This document shows positions 1 through 8,480 of a stretch of DNA of 26,307 nucleotides, one piece after another (position 1 is the stretch's first letter; the number at the start of each line of letters is the position of its first letter). Origin of the DNA: a virus; IMG/VR virus record IMGVR_UViG_3300000116_000096, positions 1-26,307 of that record, one strand, 5' to 3'. The notes beneath the pieces are model-generated. The model was given only the letters and a program-made list of their open reading frames with translations. It made no database searches and had not been told where the DNA came from. The translations under genes were made by a program, and so were the position numbers.

Positions 1-3000
1 CGCATGTATTCGAGAAGTATCAGCAATGTTCCAGATATGAATAGGGCTTCCCATGCACTCAGGGTCTTTTACTAAGCTCGTACTTGGAAGGGTTCCGTCT
101 TCATTACGGTAATACATACCTAGCTTGGTAGAACGAGTACCGGAAAACCCATCCCCAAACACTTCGGTGCTTCCAGGCTGAGCGTTATTTTGGAATTGTG
201 TGTTATTGTTATTTCCCTTACCTGCTGCAGTATAGATAGCGCCTTGTCCGTCGTTGTCGTCATAAGAACCAACCGTGTTGGTTATGATGTCATCTTGAAT
301 CCTTCCCACGCGTCTTCCACTTCGAACATTCCTTGTAGACCCACCATCTGGGTTTCCATCATCCAGGTCTCCAGCGAGTACAGATGCTGCTGGTGGGATT
401 TCATCTGCGAGATACCCAGGACCAGTCGGAGGGTCTGTGGGACCATCGTCTCCCCCACCGACATCTTCAAGGTACTCACACCCGCTGCCATCCCAGTTAA
501 AGAAGGCTCCGGAAAGAGTTCCTGGTTGGCAGAACATTTGAAAGTTAATTAAATTTAAATCTAAGTTACTTCCGCCAACCGCTCTTGCTACCATGCCTCC
601 TGTGGTTCCATTTCCATGACGGTCCGATGGGTCGGTCGCCTCGTTATCAAGCAAATACCGTACAGTCGGGTTAAGAGCAGCAGCAAAATCGCACGCAGGT
701 CCGTTCTCAAAAACTAAACCGCTAACAAAAGCATTCGGGTAAAACTTCGCGTATCCTCCTGAGGTAGAAAGGGCGAATTGATTGTTTTGGTCTCCTAAGT
801 AGGTGTCCGCGTATCCGGTGGCTAAAACATCAACAGAGTCCAGGACTTCGCTTCCTGCGCTATCTCCAACAACTTTACCTCCAAGCGCATACATTCTAAT
901 GTTAGATTGTTTGTTCGCTACCATACATGAACGCGTGGAGTGTAACTCGAGCGAAGTATGATTACTTGAAGTGTCTGTACCTCCGGTAGGGTCAATTAGA
1001 TTGTACCCAGATACGTCTAGAATATTATCTGTACCTACTAAGGTAGGAGGATTTACTGAGAAGTTGGAGTTATTTTCAGCCAGTACGGGAATACCGAATC
1101 GGGACATTTTGGTTGGTCCGGTCATCTCCACATTAGAGTTATCAGTACCTAGAACACCAGCAGCTAACCAACTTCTAAATTGCCTTGCTTGAGTGTTTAC
1201 AGGAAAGTAACTCATAGTAGTTGCGCACCCTGAAGTTCCTCTAAAGATTAGATTGGAACCATTAGATGCAACAGCAACCTTTCCTTTGCCTGTGTCTGTA
1301 GAAGACGTGAGGTAGTTTACATTCACTAGCTCGGCATCAGAGTTGTTAGTGACCACCATTCCCGGAAGATTATTTTGTCGGTATGGAGTCGCGCCAAAGT
1401 GGGTCATAGGGGTGTAGAATACAGACGTGCCAATATCAAAATTACTAGAGTTCGTGCTAATCCAGTTAGCTCCACCCCATCTTCCATAAAATGCAGGGAT
1501 GTTATTCATCCTCTGTGGAGATATCGCAGACGATTTAGTAATTAAAAGATTTTGGTTGTTGTCACTGCAGTGAAATTGAGCGCGGTTTCTTATTCGAAGA
1601 GCTGCGTTGGCGGCTGAGTTGTTGAGAGCTGTATTCGTGTAGATTATCCCGTCATAGCTGTCAAGCTTTCTAAAGTTGCTGCCGGTGTCATCGATAATCT
1701 CGTCTACGCCCCAGCCATACGTTATTTGGGACCCTTGGGAATGAATACCATATCCACCGTTATGATTACAGGTAAATTGAGGTAATCTTACTTGGGAGCG
1801 CAGGGCTCTAATACCATCCTCTTGGTTGAGGTAACTGTTAACTCGTCCGTAAAACTCTACGTCACTCCCCTCTAAGTGCAAACCTGATTCGTTGCAGTCG
1901 GCGAAGTTAAGGATAGTAGTCATTACATCTCCTCCAGCTCCCGAGCAGTATAGTAAAGAAACTCCTGCACTGTTTGTGGCATCGAGTCCTAATGTTTGTG
2001 AGCCTCCGTTCGGAACCCCCGACACAACGGTAGAATAGATACCTCCGCGCATCGTACTATTTCGCAATTCCATACCTCTCTTGCTTTTACCAAACCAATT
2101 CAAATACTTACGGCTATCATGGTAATACGTCGAATCCCAAAGCATATCTGTGTTCACAGCTAAAACGCCGGTACCATCTTGTTTTCGGTCCGCTACGAGT
2201 TTGCCTGTTTTGGTATAGTTTCTCCATGCCATAAAGTGCCCAGTAAGTCTCAGTCGAGAATTTTTGAAGAAGTAGCCTTGCGCAGAGTTGCGGATTGATG
2301 CGGTATTATCTAAAATTACATCGCTACTTTCGATGTTCCACCCAGTCTCCGTAGTATGGATACATCCCGCGGCGTCATTATCAGATAATTGGTTTGAACC
2401 GTCTTGAAGAATATTTCTAAAAATAATCGTTCCTTGGCAATCCTTAACATTAATACTTGAAAACCAGTTACCGAAACCAGCTAACGTGCTTTGTCCACGA
2501 GTGAGTTGGCTTTCTCGCTTCGTTACCATAAAAGGGAAATCTCCTGGTACCGCGGGAAGGCGGTCTTCTGCAGTTCCCGACCCGAAGACAGGGTTAGCGT
2601 CACCCGTTGGAATAGTATAATCTACTGACGATGTATAAGCGGGCAATCCGAAACCGCCCTGGGTGAAGGTACCACCAGCGAACGCTCCTAAATCGTTTCC
2701 ACTAAAAATAGATACTGTCAGGTTATTCGCCTGTCTGTCAGTGTCAGGACCCTGCATAGTAAAGGTACGTGCATTAGAATTCCAACTAGCTTGGTTTCCG
2801 TATACGAGTTCCGTGCGAGTAGAAGAAACTCCCAACATCATTGCAGATGCAGGAATTGAGATGGAGCTGGCTAAGGTTGGTGCGTCGCCCGCAGGGCTAG
2901 TCACCGCGTTAACAGTGTTGCTGGCAGAGGCGTTTATATCCTCAAAGTAGGTTTGGTTTCTAAACTCCAGACTTCCATACCCTTCACAAGTAATATTAGC

Positions 3001-3348
3001 TACATCTAATTCGCCAAGTGCGCCATAGGTACATAACTCCACAAGAACCGGAAACTTAAGACGTTTAGGTATTCGTTCTACAATATCATCTATGTTATCA
3101 TAGATTCCCAAAGCTTCGTCGAAACTTCCTAGGGAAGATAATGTGAATGTCATGCCTGCAGGGTTTCCTCCAGGGAATCCAGCTTGGCTCCATAAAGTGT
3201 TACCTCTTTCCTCTAAAACCCATAATGGGATGTTATCTTGTTCCCAATTATAAAAGGAGCTAGGGTCATACTTAGGTACTCCCTCGCTGAAATTTAGAGG
3301 AGAGAGTGCGTCTCCACCTGAGCTTGTAATATCTTTAAAACTTACCAT
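1..3348 (-). CDS. Partial beta-helix tail spike/fibre protein (at least 1116 aa)
   Basis: A frame open from ATG at 3348 to the left edge (1116 codons, no stop), so the C-terminus is missing. The N-terminal 110 residues hold FYNWEQDNIPLWVLEERGN, YDNIDDIVERIPKRLKFP and VELCTYGALGELDV, probably an attachment region. The middle looks like a right-handed parallel beta-helix: SGLHLEGSD at 488, DGIRALRSQV at 511 and YGIHSQGSQI at 533 repeat at about 22-23 residues, the usual rung length of pectate-lyase-like folds. From about 950 to 985 there is an acidic Gly/Pro/Asp-rich linker (VGGGDDGPTDPPTGPG), followed by a distinct domain that continues out of the window. Such proteins often bind or cut surface polysaccharide; no catalytic residues can be assigned here. 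The start is in a TAATG overlap with the 208-aa gene, so it belongs to the same operon. Confidence 0.72.
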   Translation of the reverse strand, partial: MVSFKDITSSGGDALSPLNFSEGVPKYDPSSFYNWEQDNIPLWVLEERGNTLWSQAGFPGGNPAGMTFTLSSLGSFDEALGIYDNIDDIVERIPKRLKFPVLVELCTYGALGELDVANITCEGYGSLEFRNQTYFEDINASASNTVNAVTSPAGDAPTLASSISIPASAMMLGVSSTRTELVYGNQASWNSNARTFTMQGPDTDRQANNLTVSIFSGNDLGAFAGGTFTQGGFGLPAYTSSVDYTIPTGDANPVFGSGTAEDRLPAVPGDFPFMVTKRESQLTRGQSTLAGFGNWFSSINVKDCQGTIIFRNILQDGSNQLSDNDAAGCIHTTETGWNIESSDVILDNTASIRNSAQGYFFKNSRLRLTGHFMAWRNYTKTGKLVADRKQDGTGVLAVNTDMLWDSTYYHDSRKYLNWFGKSKRGMELRNSTMRGGIYSTVVSGVPNGGSQTLGLDATNSAGVSLLYCSGAGGDVMTTILNFADCNESGLHLEGSDVEFYGRVNSYLNQEDGIRALRSQVRLPQFTCNHNGGYGIHSQGSQITYGWGVDEIIDDTGSNFRKLDSYDGIIYTNTALNNSAANAALRIRNRAQFHCSDNNQNLLITKSSAISPQRMNNIPAFYGRWGGANWISTNSSNFDIGTSVFYTPMTHFGATPYRQNNLPGMVVTNNSDAELVNVNYLTSSTDTGKGKVAVASNGSNLIFRGTSGCATTMSYFPVNTQARQFRSWLAAGVLGTDNSNVEMTGPTKMSRFGIPVLAENNSNFSVNPPTLVGTDNILDVSGYNLIDPTGGTDTSSNHTSLELHSTRSCMVANKQSNIRMYALGGKVVGDSAGSEVLDSVDVLATGYADTYLGDQNNQFALSTSGGYAKFYPNAFVSGLVFENGPACDFAAALNPTVRYLLDNEATDPSDRHGNGTTGGMVARAVGGSNLDLNLINFQMFCQPGTLSGAFFNWDGSGCEYLEDVGGGDDGPTDPPTGPGYLADEIPPAASVLAGDLDDGNPDGGSTRNVRSGRRVGRIQDDIITNTVGSYDDNDGQGAIYTAAGKGNNNNTQFQNNAQPGSTEVFGDGFSGTRSTKLGMYYRNEDGTLPSTSLVKDPECMGSPIHIWNIADTSRIHA

Positions 3349-3974
3349 TAGAATTCGATTGTCCACCTGAATACAAGTATAAAGGCGTCAGTTTTATATA
3401 CTGGTTTAAAATACCTGTAGGCACATAAAAGAGAGCCTTCGGTCGCTTGTTGGTATGGGTTCTTGCTGTATAACCCAATTTCGTTTAGAGCTTCTGCGCT
3501 TCCCGGTCCGAACGGTGTTTCTCCGACATTAGCGGTCTGTTCATCTAACACAATTTGCCACATACATTTCGTATCGGTTACTCGCTTGATGTATGCATAA
3601 GGGATGGTTCCGAAAGCATCGTCTGTATTGGCTGTCCCGTCAATAATCGTATTATGTACAGATACTCCTAAATTGCCAGAACCATATTGGGTCTGGGTAA
3701 GAGCCGCGGACAAATCCCCTGTTGTAGATAATTGGAGGCTATCTCCGTATGACGTCGCGGTATCACTGCCCGATACACCTACTTTAAAGTATGGTATTTG
3801 AAAATTTTCTACGTTTGAGTCACCGGCAGCATCAAACATCTCAGCTAACGTCGCGCCCATTCCACTACAAATAACATTTTTGTCTTCCCAGTGCAATTCT
3901 TTAGACCCGTCAGAGAAATGTTTCCATATCTCTAAGTGTCCGTTAATATCTTTATTTAATTCAGAAAATTTCAT
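3348..3974 (-). CDS. Small tail-fibre-associated structural protein (208 aa)
   Basis: A single-domain structural protein that I would place at the periphery of the baseplate. The end carries a recognisable phage pattern: EALNEIGLYSKNP at about 160-172, then LLCAYRYFKPVYKTD at 182-196, and RWTIEF at the C-terminus. This 'EIGLy ... L.A...F.pv.K.....i.f.WtI.F' signature recurs at the ends of many phage fibre or structural proteins (recalled, not searched). The N-terminus has NGHLEIWKHFSDGSKELHWE followed by DKNV and a helix GATLAEMF. Both ends match the neighbouring 1500-aa protein in order. The ATG comes 3 nt after the TAA of that gene, in an A-rich leader without Shine-Dalgarno, and the stop forms a TAATG with the next gene. 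Confidence 0.68.
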   Translation of the reverse strand: MKFSELNKDINGHLEIWKHFSDGSKELHWEDKNVICSGMGATLAEMFDAAGDSNVENFQIPYFKVGVSGSDTATSYGDSLQLSTTGDLSAALTQTQYGSGNLGVSVHNTIIDGTANTDDAFGTIPYAYIKRVTDTKCMWQIVLDEQTANVGETPFGPGSAEALNEIGLYSKNPYQQATEGSLLCAYRYFKPVYKTDAFILVFRWTIEF

Positions 3975-3977
3975 TTT

Positions 3978-6900
3978 TTATTTAAGAAAGTCTATATCCC
4001 ATATTATAGTAAGCCAATCAGTATTTTGGTAATCAATATGTAGTCCAGGAGCAAAAGTTACTTTTTTGTTAGTTAACCTAAACACAGGATTGCGGGAAGG
4101 GTCAGCTACATTATATAGTGCCACTCTACTTCCTTGCGTATATGTCTCATCAGTCGAGCTTACCATTAAAGAAGTTCCTAATTTTTCGTAAGTTTTTTTG
4201 TAATCGAAAGTGTTTAAACCTAAGGCTCCGATACCTCCCATGTAATAGTCTAAGAACTTCCAATCGTCTTTATGTATTTTAAGAGCATACCGCACTACTT
4301 TTGGTTTGTGGGTCCATCCTGCATAAGGTGCAGTTACATAGGAGGAGGTGATAAAACCTGCACTAGCATCTAACTCATCTGTAACGGAATGTGGGTGTTG
4401 GTAAATATACCCATCACTATTCAAAACTCCCATGGTGTTCAAAGTTCCCGATAAAACTCCAGAAGAATTATATGTCCCAAAAGTACTAGAGCCGAAGAAT
4501 AGTCCTGCTGACGGTAAGTAGGCTCCCATAGCCACCGCTTCTTCCATGGTTACCTCTCCTGTTTTGGAAGGAGCCATGGGATTGCCGATACATTGAATAG
4601 AGCTGTAAGTAGAGCCAGCTGTCCCGCCAGTTCCCCCGGAAAAATCAAAGTACTGTATTCGATTTAAGAATTGTCCCAGTTCGCCCGGCGTACCCGGTCT
4701 TCCTTTTGATTGAAGGGTCTCATCCATTGGGGTAGGGAATTCAGGAAACAAGAACGTATCTCCGGAAACTCGGTACTGTTCGTATAATAAAGTATCGTAC
4801 CGATTAGCCTCTATGGTTCTATACACTCGGAAATCTTTAACAACAATATCATTTCTAGAAGTAGAATCAGGAACTAAACGTAGCGTTGCAATAATTTTTG
4901 TATTAGGTCCAAAGGTTGGTGCTTGAAGCTCAGGGGATGCTATCTTTGTCCATTGAGTTACATCTTGATAAGAGGAAACTCCTAAAGTATCTCCTCCTGC
5001 TCCTCCAATCCCTACCTCTTTAACTGAGTAAGCTTTTTCTCTGCGCTCAGCACCAGGAACCCAAACACTTGCATTAAAATCATAATGATAGCTGGTGCCT
5101 TGGTATTGGGTCTCAGCGCTAATATACGCGGTTATATTTCCTCCAGTAGAGTAGGTGATAGCGGTGTCGAATCCGAAAGCGAAGGAATCGCCTCCTTGCA
5201 AATCGTAATCAGCTAACATGAAACTACGGACCGCCCACGGGTAACGAGGAACATCGTTCTTGACGTTTTTAAACTCAATGGAAGGGGTCTTTCCGTCTGG
5301 CGTTGGTTCTCCTCTATAGTTACGAGGTTGGAATGCCGGTGGGTAAGTGGGCGCTACGGACCCTATTGCAATGGTTGACGGGTCAAACACATTCGTTAAT
5401 GTGCTGTAATATTTAAAGACAGTGGCGTTATCAAATTCATCGTAATGGGAATTTCCATAAAACTCACTTGTGAAGACAGAGCTATCCCTGACCCATCTGT
5501 CCGCTCCATCCGCGGCAATCAATGAAGCATCTGTAAGGCTTACATCAGTCAACATGAACTCCCCCCCAGATGTATTGATAATGTTTATTTGGTATTCGGT
5601 ATCTTCATCCAACCCGTAGAAGCACATATTAGATATATTGGTTTCTGGTGTGCAGAGAAAATTCCGTGTAGCTGTTTCAGCGGAAAGGTATCCCTCAAAA
5701 GAAGCAGCGTCGTAAGCGGTCGCCCAAGCGCCCGTATCCCATTGGTAATATAAATCTTTCCAAATGTCTACATTAGGTTCTTCTCCGTCGCCCAGAAGTT
5801 TAATATTTTTAACTAGAGTGCTGCCTTCAGTTGAGTTGGGTCCAAAAAGACCAGCCGTAATTTTGTAAGTGCCTAACAGCCCGTTTGAATCTGGGCTTGG
5901 GTCAGATGTAGGGGTTAGATTAATACTTTGAAAAGGTATTGGGTGCGGGTATTCAAAAGACGTATAGTCTTTGGAATTAACTGTTTTCGGTAACTCTAAA
6001 AAGTAGGCTCCCGAAGTGCTAGACCTGTAAGATGGTAGGGTGGTTGTAATATTATCCCATCCACCAGATTCCCAATTAAAGAAGGCGTTAGGTGCACTAC
6101 TCAACACAAAATACGAGCCCTCGTTATGGGAATTAAAAACATCCATAGAAAGATAATAAGGGCTCTCATTTCCTCGGGAGTCCTCAAACACATTATTACT
6201 TCCATCACTCATTGAGGAGCATCCTAGTAAAACGCCCCAATCCGTCGGCTTAGTTGAAGAGTCTGCTAAAGTTTTTTGGAAGTTTGGGAATATTCTTCTA
6301 AACGATTGTCCGTCATTAGAGTAAGGGTTTAGATGTGATACAGGGTAAGTGGTTGAAACCACCCCTGTATTATACTGAGCAAGTATATTATTTTTTCCAG
6401 GGGTTCTTACTTTCCCTCTAGTTCTAATTGAAGCCTTGAATGCGTCCCCGGACACAGTAGTGCCGTCCTTGAAAGCTCCTTTTAAGGCTAACCGATAACT
6501 TTTAGTCGGTGCTAAACCATGAAAGTTCTGGACAATCTGATTCTTGTATTGGTCTTTTGTATTGTTTACTGCCTGAAGATACCCTGCACTCCAACCGTAG
6601 CTTTGAGTATATGGACCACTAAAGGATAACCCTGAGTAGTTGAGTCCGGACGCCATTTGCGCATAAGTGTTGGAACTTAAACCCCACGCAGCAACACCAC
6701 TTTGGTCATATATGTAAGTCCTCCAACCTTCTAACTCGCCGAAGCTAAAATCTTTTATAGCGTAGTTGCAGAATCCGCGGGCGTCAGTGCGCCCCGAAGC
6801 TTTTATGCTTAAAGTGTAAGCATCTCTGTTTGCATCAGCGGGTAACAAAACAGGAACGGCTACATTAAACCAAGTGTCTTTAGCAGAGTATGGTATGATA

Positions 6901-8480
6901 AGAGGGATGTCTAAAGGCTCAAACTTATTGGATGTTTGTGTATTTGAGTTGGCACTAAAAGAATAGAGATATCCATCGGAATTTCTTAACAAGGAAATTT
7001 GAAGATGACCGGAGCCGGCGGCAGTACCAGCTCCCGAAACCATAGTATCAAATGAAAGTAAAAAAGTAGGGTTGTTGTCTGCCTGACCATTCGCTTCATT
7101 TAAATTTGTAGGGGTGTTAGAGAGGAGATTGGGGAATGCAAAATTATTTCTAACGTCGTCACCCAGCCCGAAAGCTTGGGATAAGGAAACAGCGCCACTA
7201 AAATCTCCAATGTTTGTTCCGGATGTATGCATTATAACTCCATCACTCATTGAGGAAAAGACAGTGTTAGCTAACTGGGAGGTGGAAGCGGGCTTAACGT
7301 ACCCAACGACATCCTGTAACTCTTCGGACGCAGGGTCGGCGGACCCCAAAATAGGGTTAACGATTGCCCATCCAGCTATATTCCTGTACCCAAGAGAATT
7401 ACATAGTCCGGGTTTTTGGGCTTCTTGCTCTGTTAGAGGAGCGGAATACCTAAAATCATTATTGACCATCCTGCTCTGATGAGTTAGGAAATTTGGGTTC
7501 TTAAGAATTTGATGTGATGCGTCACAAATTTCGATTCTGGCGATATCCACATATGGATTTTGCTGCTCAGTATCCCATGGGCGGAAATTAACATCTATAA
7601 AGGATTTGGAGGGGAATACAAACTCTGCGAAATACTCGTTGTTTTCTTCGAATGCTTGGTCTACTTCGTTACCCTTCAACGTGAAATTAAATTCATTTAC
7701 GTCAAACGTGTCTGTTAATAGAATAGAAGTTTGTGTGTTAGCTTTTAAGTTTGTTTTTGTAACAAATGTCCTTGTAGTGAAATCGTAGTATTCAAAAGGA
7801 ATTCCATTCCTACCCCGGGCAATCCTAAAATCGAAGGTAGCTTCATAAGCCTTTCCGTTGGTGTATAAGTAATAACTGTCGCCCAGACTCAAAGGAACTT
7901 GCTGGCGAATGGTTACGGCTTGTTGTCCTTTCACAAGCTCAAATCGTGTGACGGGTTGAGTGCTTCTCCCAAAGCCTTCTGCTCTTACAGAGATTGGGTT
8001 GGGGAGAGGGTCTTCCTTATAAAGCACTTCCCAGTTTCCCGCGGAATTAAAGGCTCGATTACGACCCACTAGTTGAGGAGACTTCAGAATATTTGCGTCT
8101 ACTGTGCTGTCGTATTTCCAAGAGTTGTATCCAATCCCGGAATAACAATCGTACATTTCAAAATAATCGTCCGGCTTTAAAGGAAGTTGTTGGTAGTTGT
8201 AAGAAGAATACTCCATAGCACTATACCAAAATCTACTGTCCCTTTTGTCGTAGTACCCTTTCGCGCTTCCTAAACTCATCGCTTGAATTTGATAACTTGA
8301 GACAGAGCTTACCCCTGGCTCCAAGTACTGTACTTCTCCAGGGACTGAGCTAGGGTCTGGCATGTACGTCATAACATCTGCTATTGCTCGGCGTACCCCA
8401 TCCACTGCCATATTCTCTTCTTGGAATATGACCTTCTGGCTATTGCCATAGTTTTGAATTATTTGTATGTTACCTTTCAT
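3978..8480 (-). CDS. Giant multi-module tail-fibre/adhesion protein (1500 aa)
   Basis: Probably a peripheral tail or receptor-contact protein. It is almost wholly beta-rich and Gly/Ser/Thr/Asn/Tyr-rich. Several divergent beta-sandwich modules can be discerned, each closing with a similar strand: near residue 310 (DIARIEICDAS), about 474-582 ending AIKDFSFGELEGW, near 890 (TLVKNIKLLGDG), about 939-984 ending FMLTDVSLTD, and about 1084-1222 ending IVVKDFRVYRT. Such endings are typical of carbohydrate-binding-module-like jelly rolls. The first 82 and last 107 residues resemble the first 80 and last 70 residues of the adjacent 208-aa protein, which suggests a common ancestral domain opened by insertion. 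The ATG lies 11 nt inside the end of the preceding gene and lacks a Shine-Dalgarno. No enzyme motif was seen. Confidence 0.65.
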   Translation of the reverse strand: MKGNIQIIQNYGNSQKVIFQEENMAVDGVRRAIADVMTYMPDPSSVPGEVQYLEPGVSSVSSYQIQAMSLGSAKGYYDKRDSRFWYSAMEYSSYNYQQLPLKPDDYFEMYDCYSGIGYNSWKYDSTVDANILKSPQLVGRNRAFNSAGNWEVLYKEDPLPNPISVRAEGFGRSTQPVTRFELVKGQQAVTIRQQVPLSLGDSYYLYTNGKAYEATFDFRIARGRNGIPFEYYDFTTRTFVTKTNLKANTQTSILLTDTFDVNEFNFTLKGNEVDQAFEENNEYFAEFVFPSKSFIDVNFRPWDTEQQNPYVDIARIEICDASHQILKNPNFLTHQSRMVNNDFRYSAPLTEQEAQKPGLCNSLGYRNIAGWAIVNPILGSADPASEELQDVVGYVKPASTSQLANTVFSSMSDGVIMHTSGTNIGDFSGAVSLSQAFGLGDDVRNNFAFPNLLSNTPTNLNEANGQADNNPTFLLSFDTMVSGAGTAAGSGHLQISLLRNSDGYLYSFSANSNTQTSNKFEPLDIPLIIPYSAKDTWFNVAVPVLLPADANRDAYTLSIKASGRTDARGFCNYAIKDFSFGELEGWRTYIYDQSGVAAWGLSSNTYAQMASGLNYSGLSFSGPYTQSYGWSAGYLQAVNNTKDQYKNQIVQNFHGLAPTKSYRLALKGAFKDGTTVSGDAFKASIRTRGKVRTPGKNNILAQYNTGVVSTTYPVSHLNPYSNDGQSFRRIFPNFQKTLADSSTKPTDWGVLLGCSSMSDGSNNVFEDSRGNESPYYLSMDVFNSHNEGSYFVLSSAPNAFFNWESGGWDNITTTLPSYRSSTSGAYFLELPKTVNSKDYTSFEYPHPIPFQSINLTPTSDPSPDSNGLLGTYKITAGLFGPNSTEGSTLVKNIKLLGDGEEPNVDIWKDLYYQWDTGAWATAYDAASFEGYLSAETATRNFLCTPETNISNMCFYGLDEDTEYQINIINTSGGEFMLTDVSLTDASLIAADGADRWVRDSSVFTSEFYGNSHYDEFDNATVFKYYSTLTNVFDPSTIAIGSVAPTYPPAFQPRNYRGEPTPDGKTPSIEFKNVKNDVPRYPWAVRSFMLADYDLQGGDSFAFGFDTAITYSTGGNITAYISAETQYQGTSYHYDFNASVWVPGAERREKAYSVKEVGIGGAGGDTLGVSSYQDVTQWTKIASPELQAPTFGPNTKIIATLRLVPDSTSRNDIVVKDFRVYRTIEANRYDTLLYEQYRVSGDTFLFPEFPTPMDETLQSKGRPGTPGELGQFLNRIQYFDFSGGTGGTAGSTYSSIQCIGNPMAPSKTGEVTMEEAVAMGAYLPSAGLFFGSSTFGTYNSSGVLSGTLNTMGVLNSDGYIYQHPHSVTDELDASAGFITSSYVTAPYAGWTHKPKVVRYALKIHKDDWKFLDYYMGGIGALGLNTFDYKKTYEKLGTSLMVSSTDETYTQGSRVALYNVADPSRNPVFRLTNKKVTFAPGLHIDYQNTDWLTIIWDIDFLK
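6201..6218. repeat. 18-nt direct repeat, copy 1
   Basis: The bases tccatcactcattgagga occur here and again at 7239-7256, in the same orientation and the same reading frame of the 1500-aa gene. Both copies encode SSMSDG. The flanking codons differ, so this is a short relic of module similarity or a conserved local motif, not a mobile or regulatory repeat. Confidence 0.6.
7239..7256. repeat. 18-nt direct repeat, copy 2
   Basis: Second exact copy of the 18-nt sequence at 6201-6218, about 1 kb away in the same gene. The translated context is NTVFSSMSDGVIM here and VLLGCSSMSDGSNN in the other copy. Confidence 0.6.

Noticed and set aside
1-3348. A non-coding or degenerate left region
   Set aside because: No complete minus-strand gene closes here, but codon-by-codon reading from ATG 3348 gives 1116 codons without a stop. 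The region is one gene cut by the window edge.
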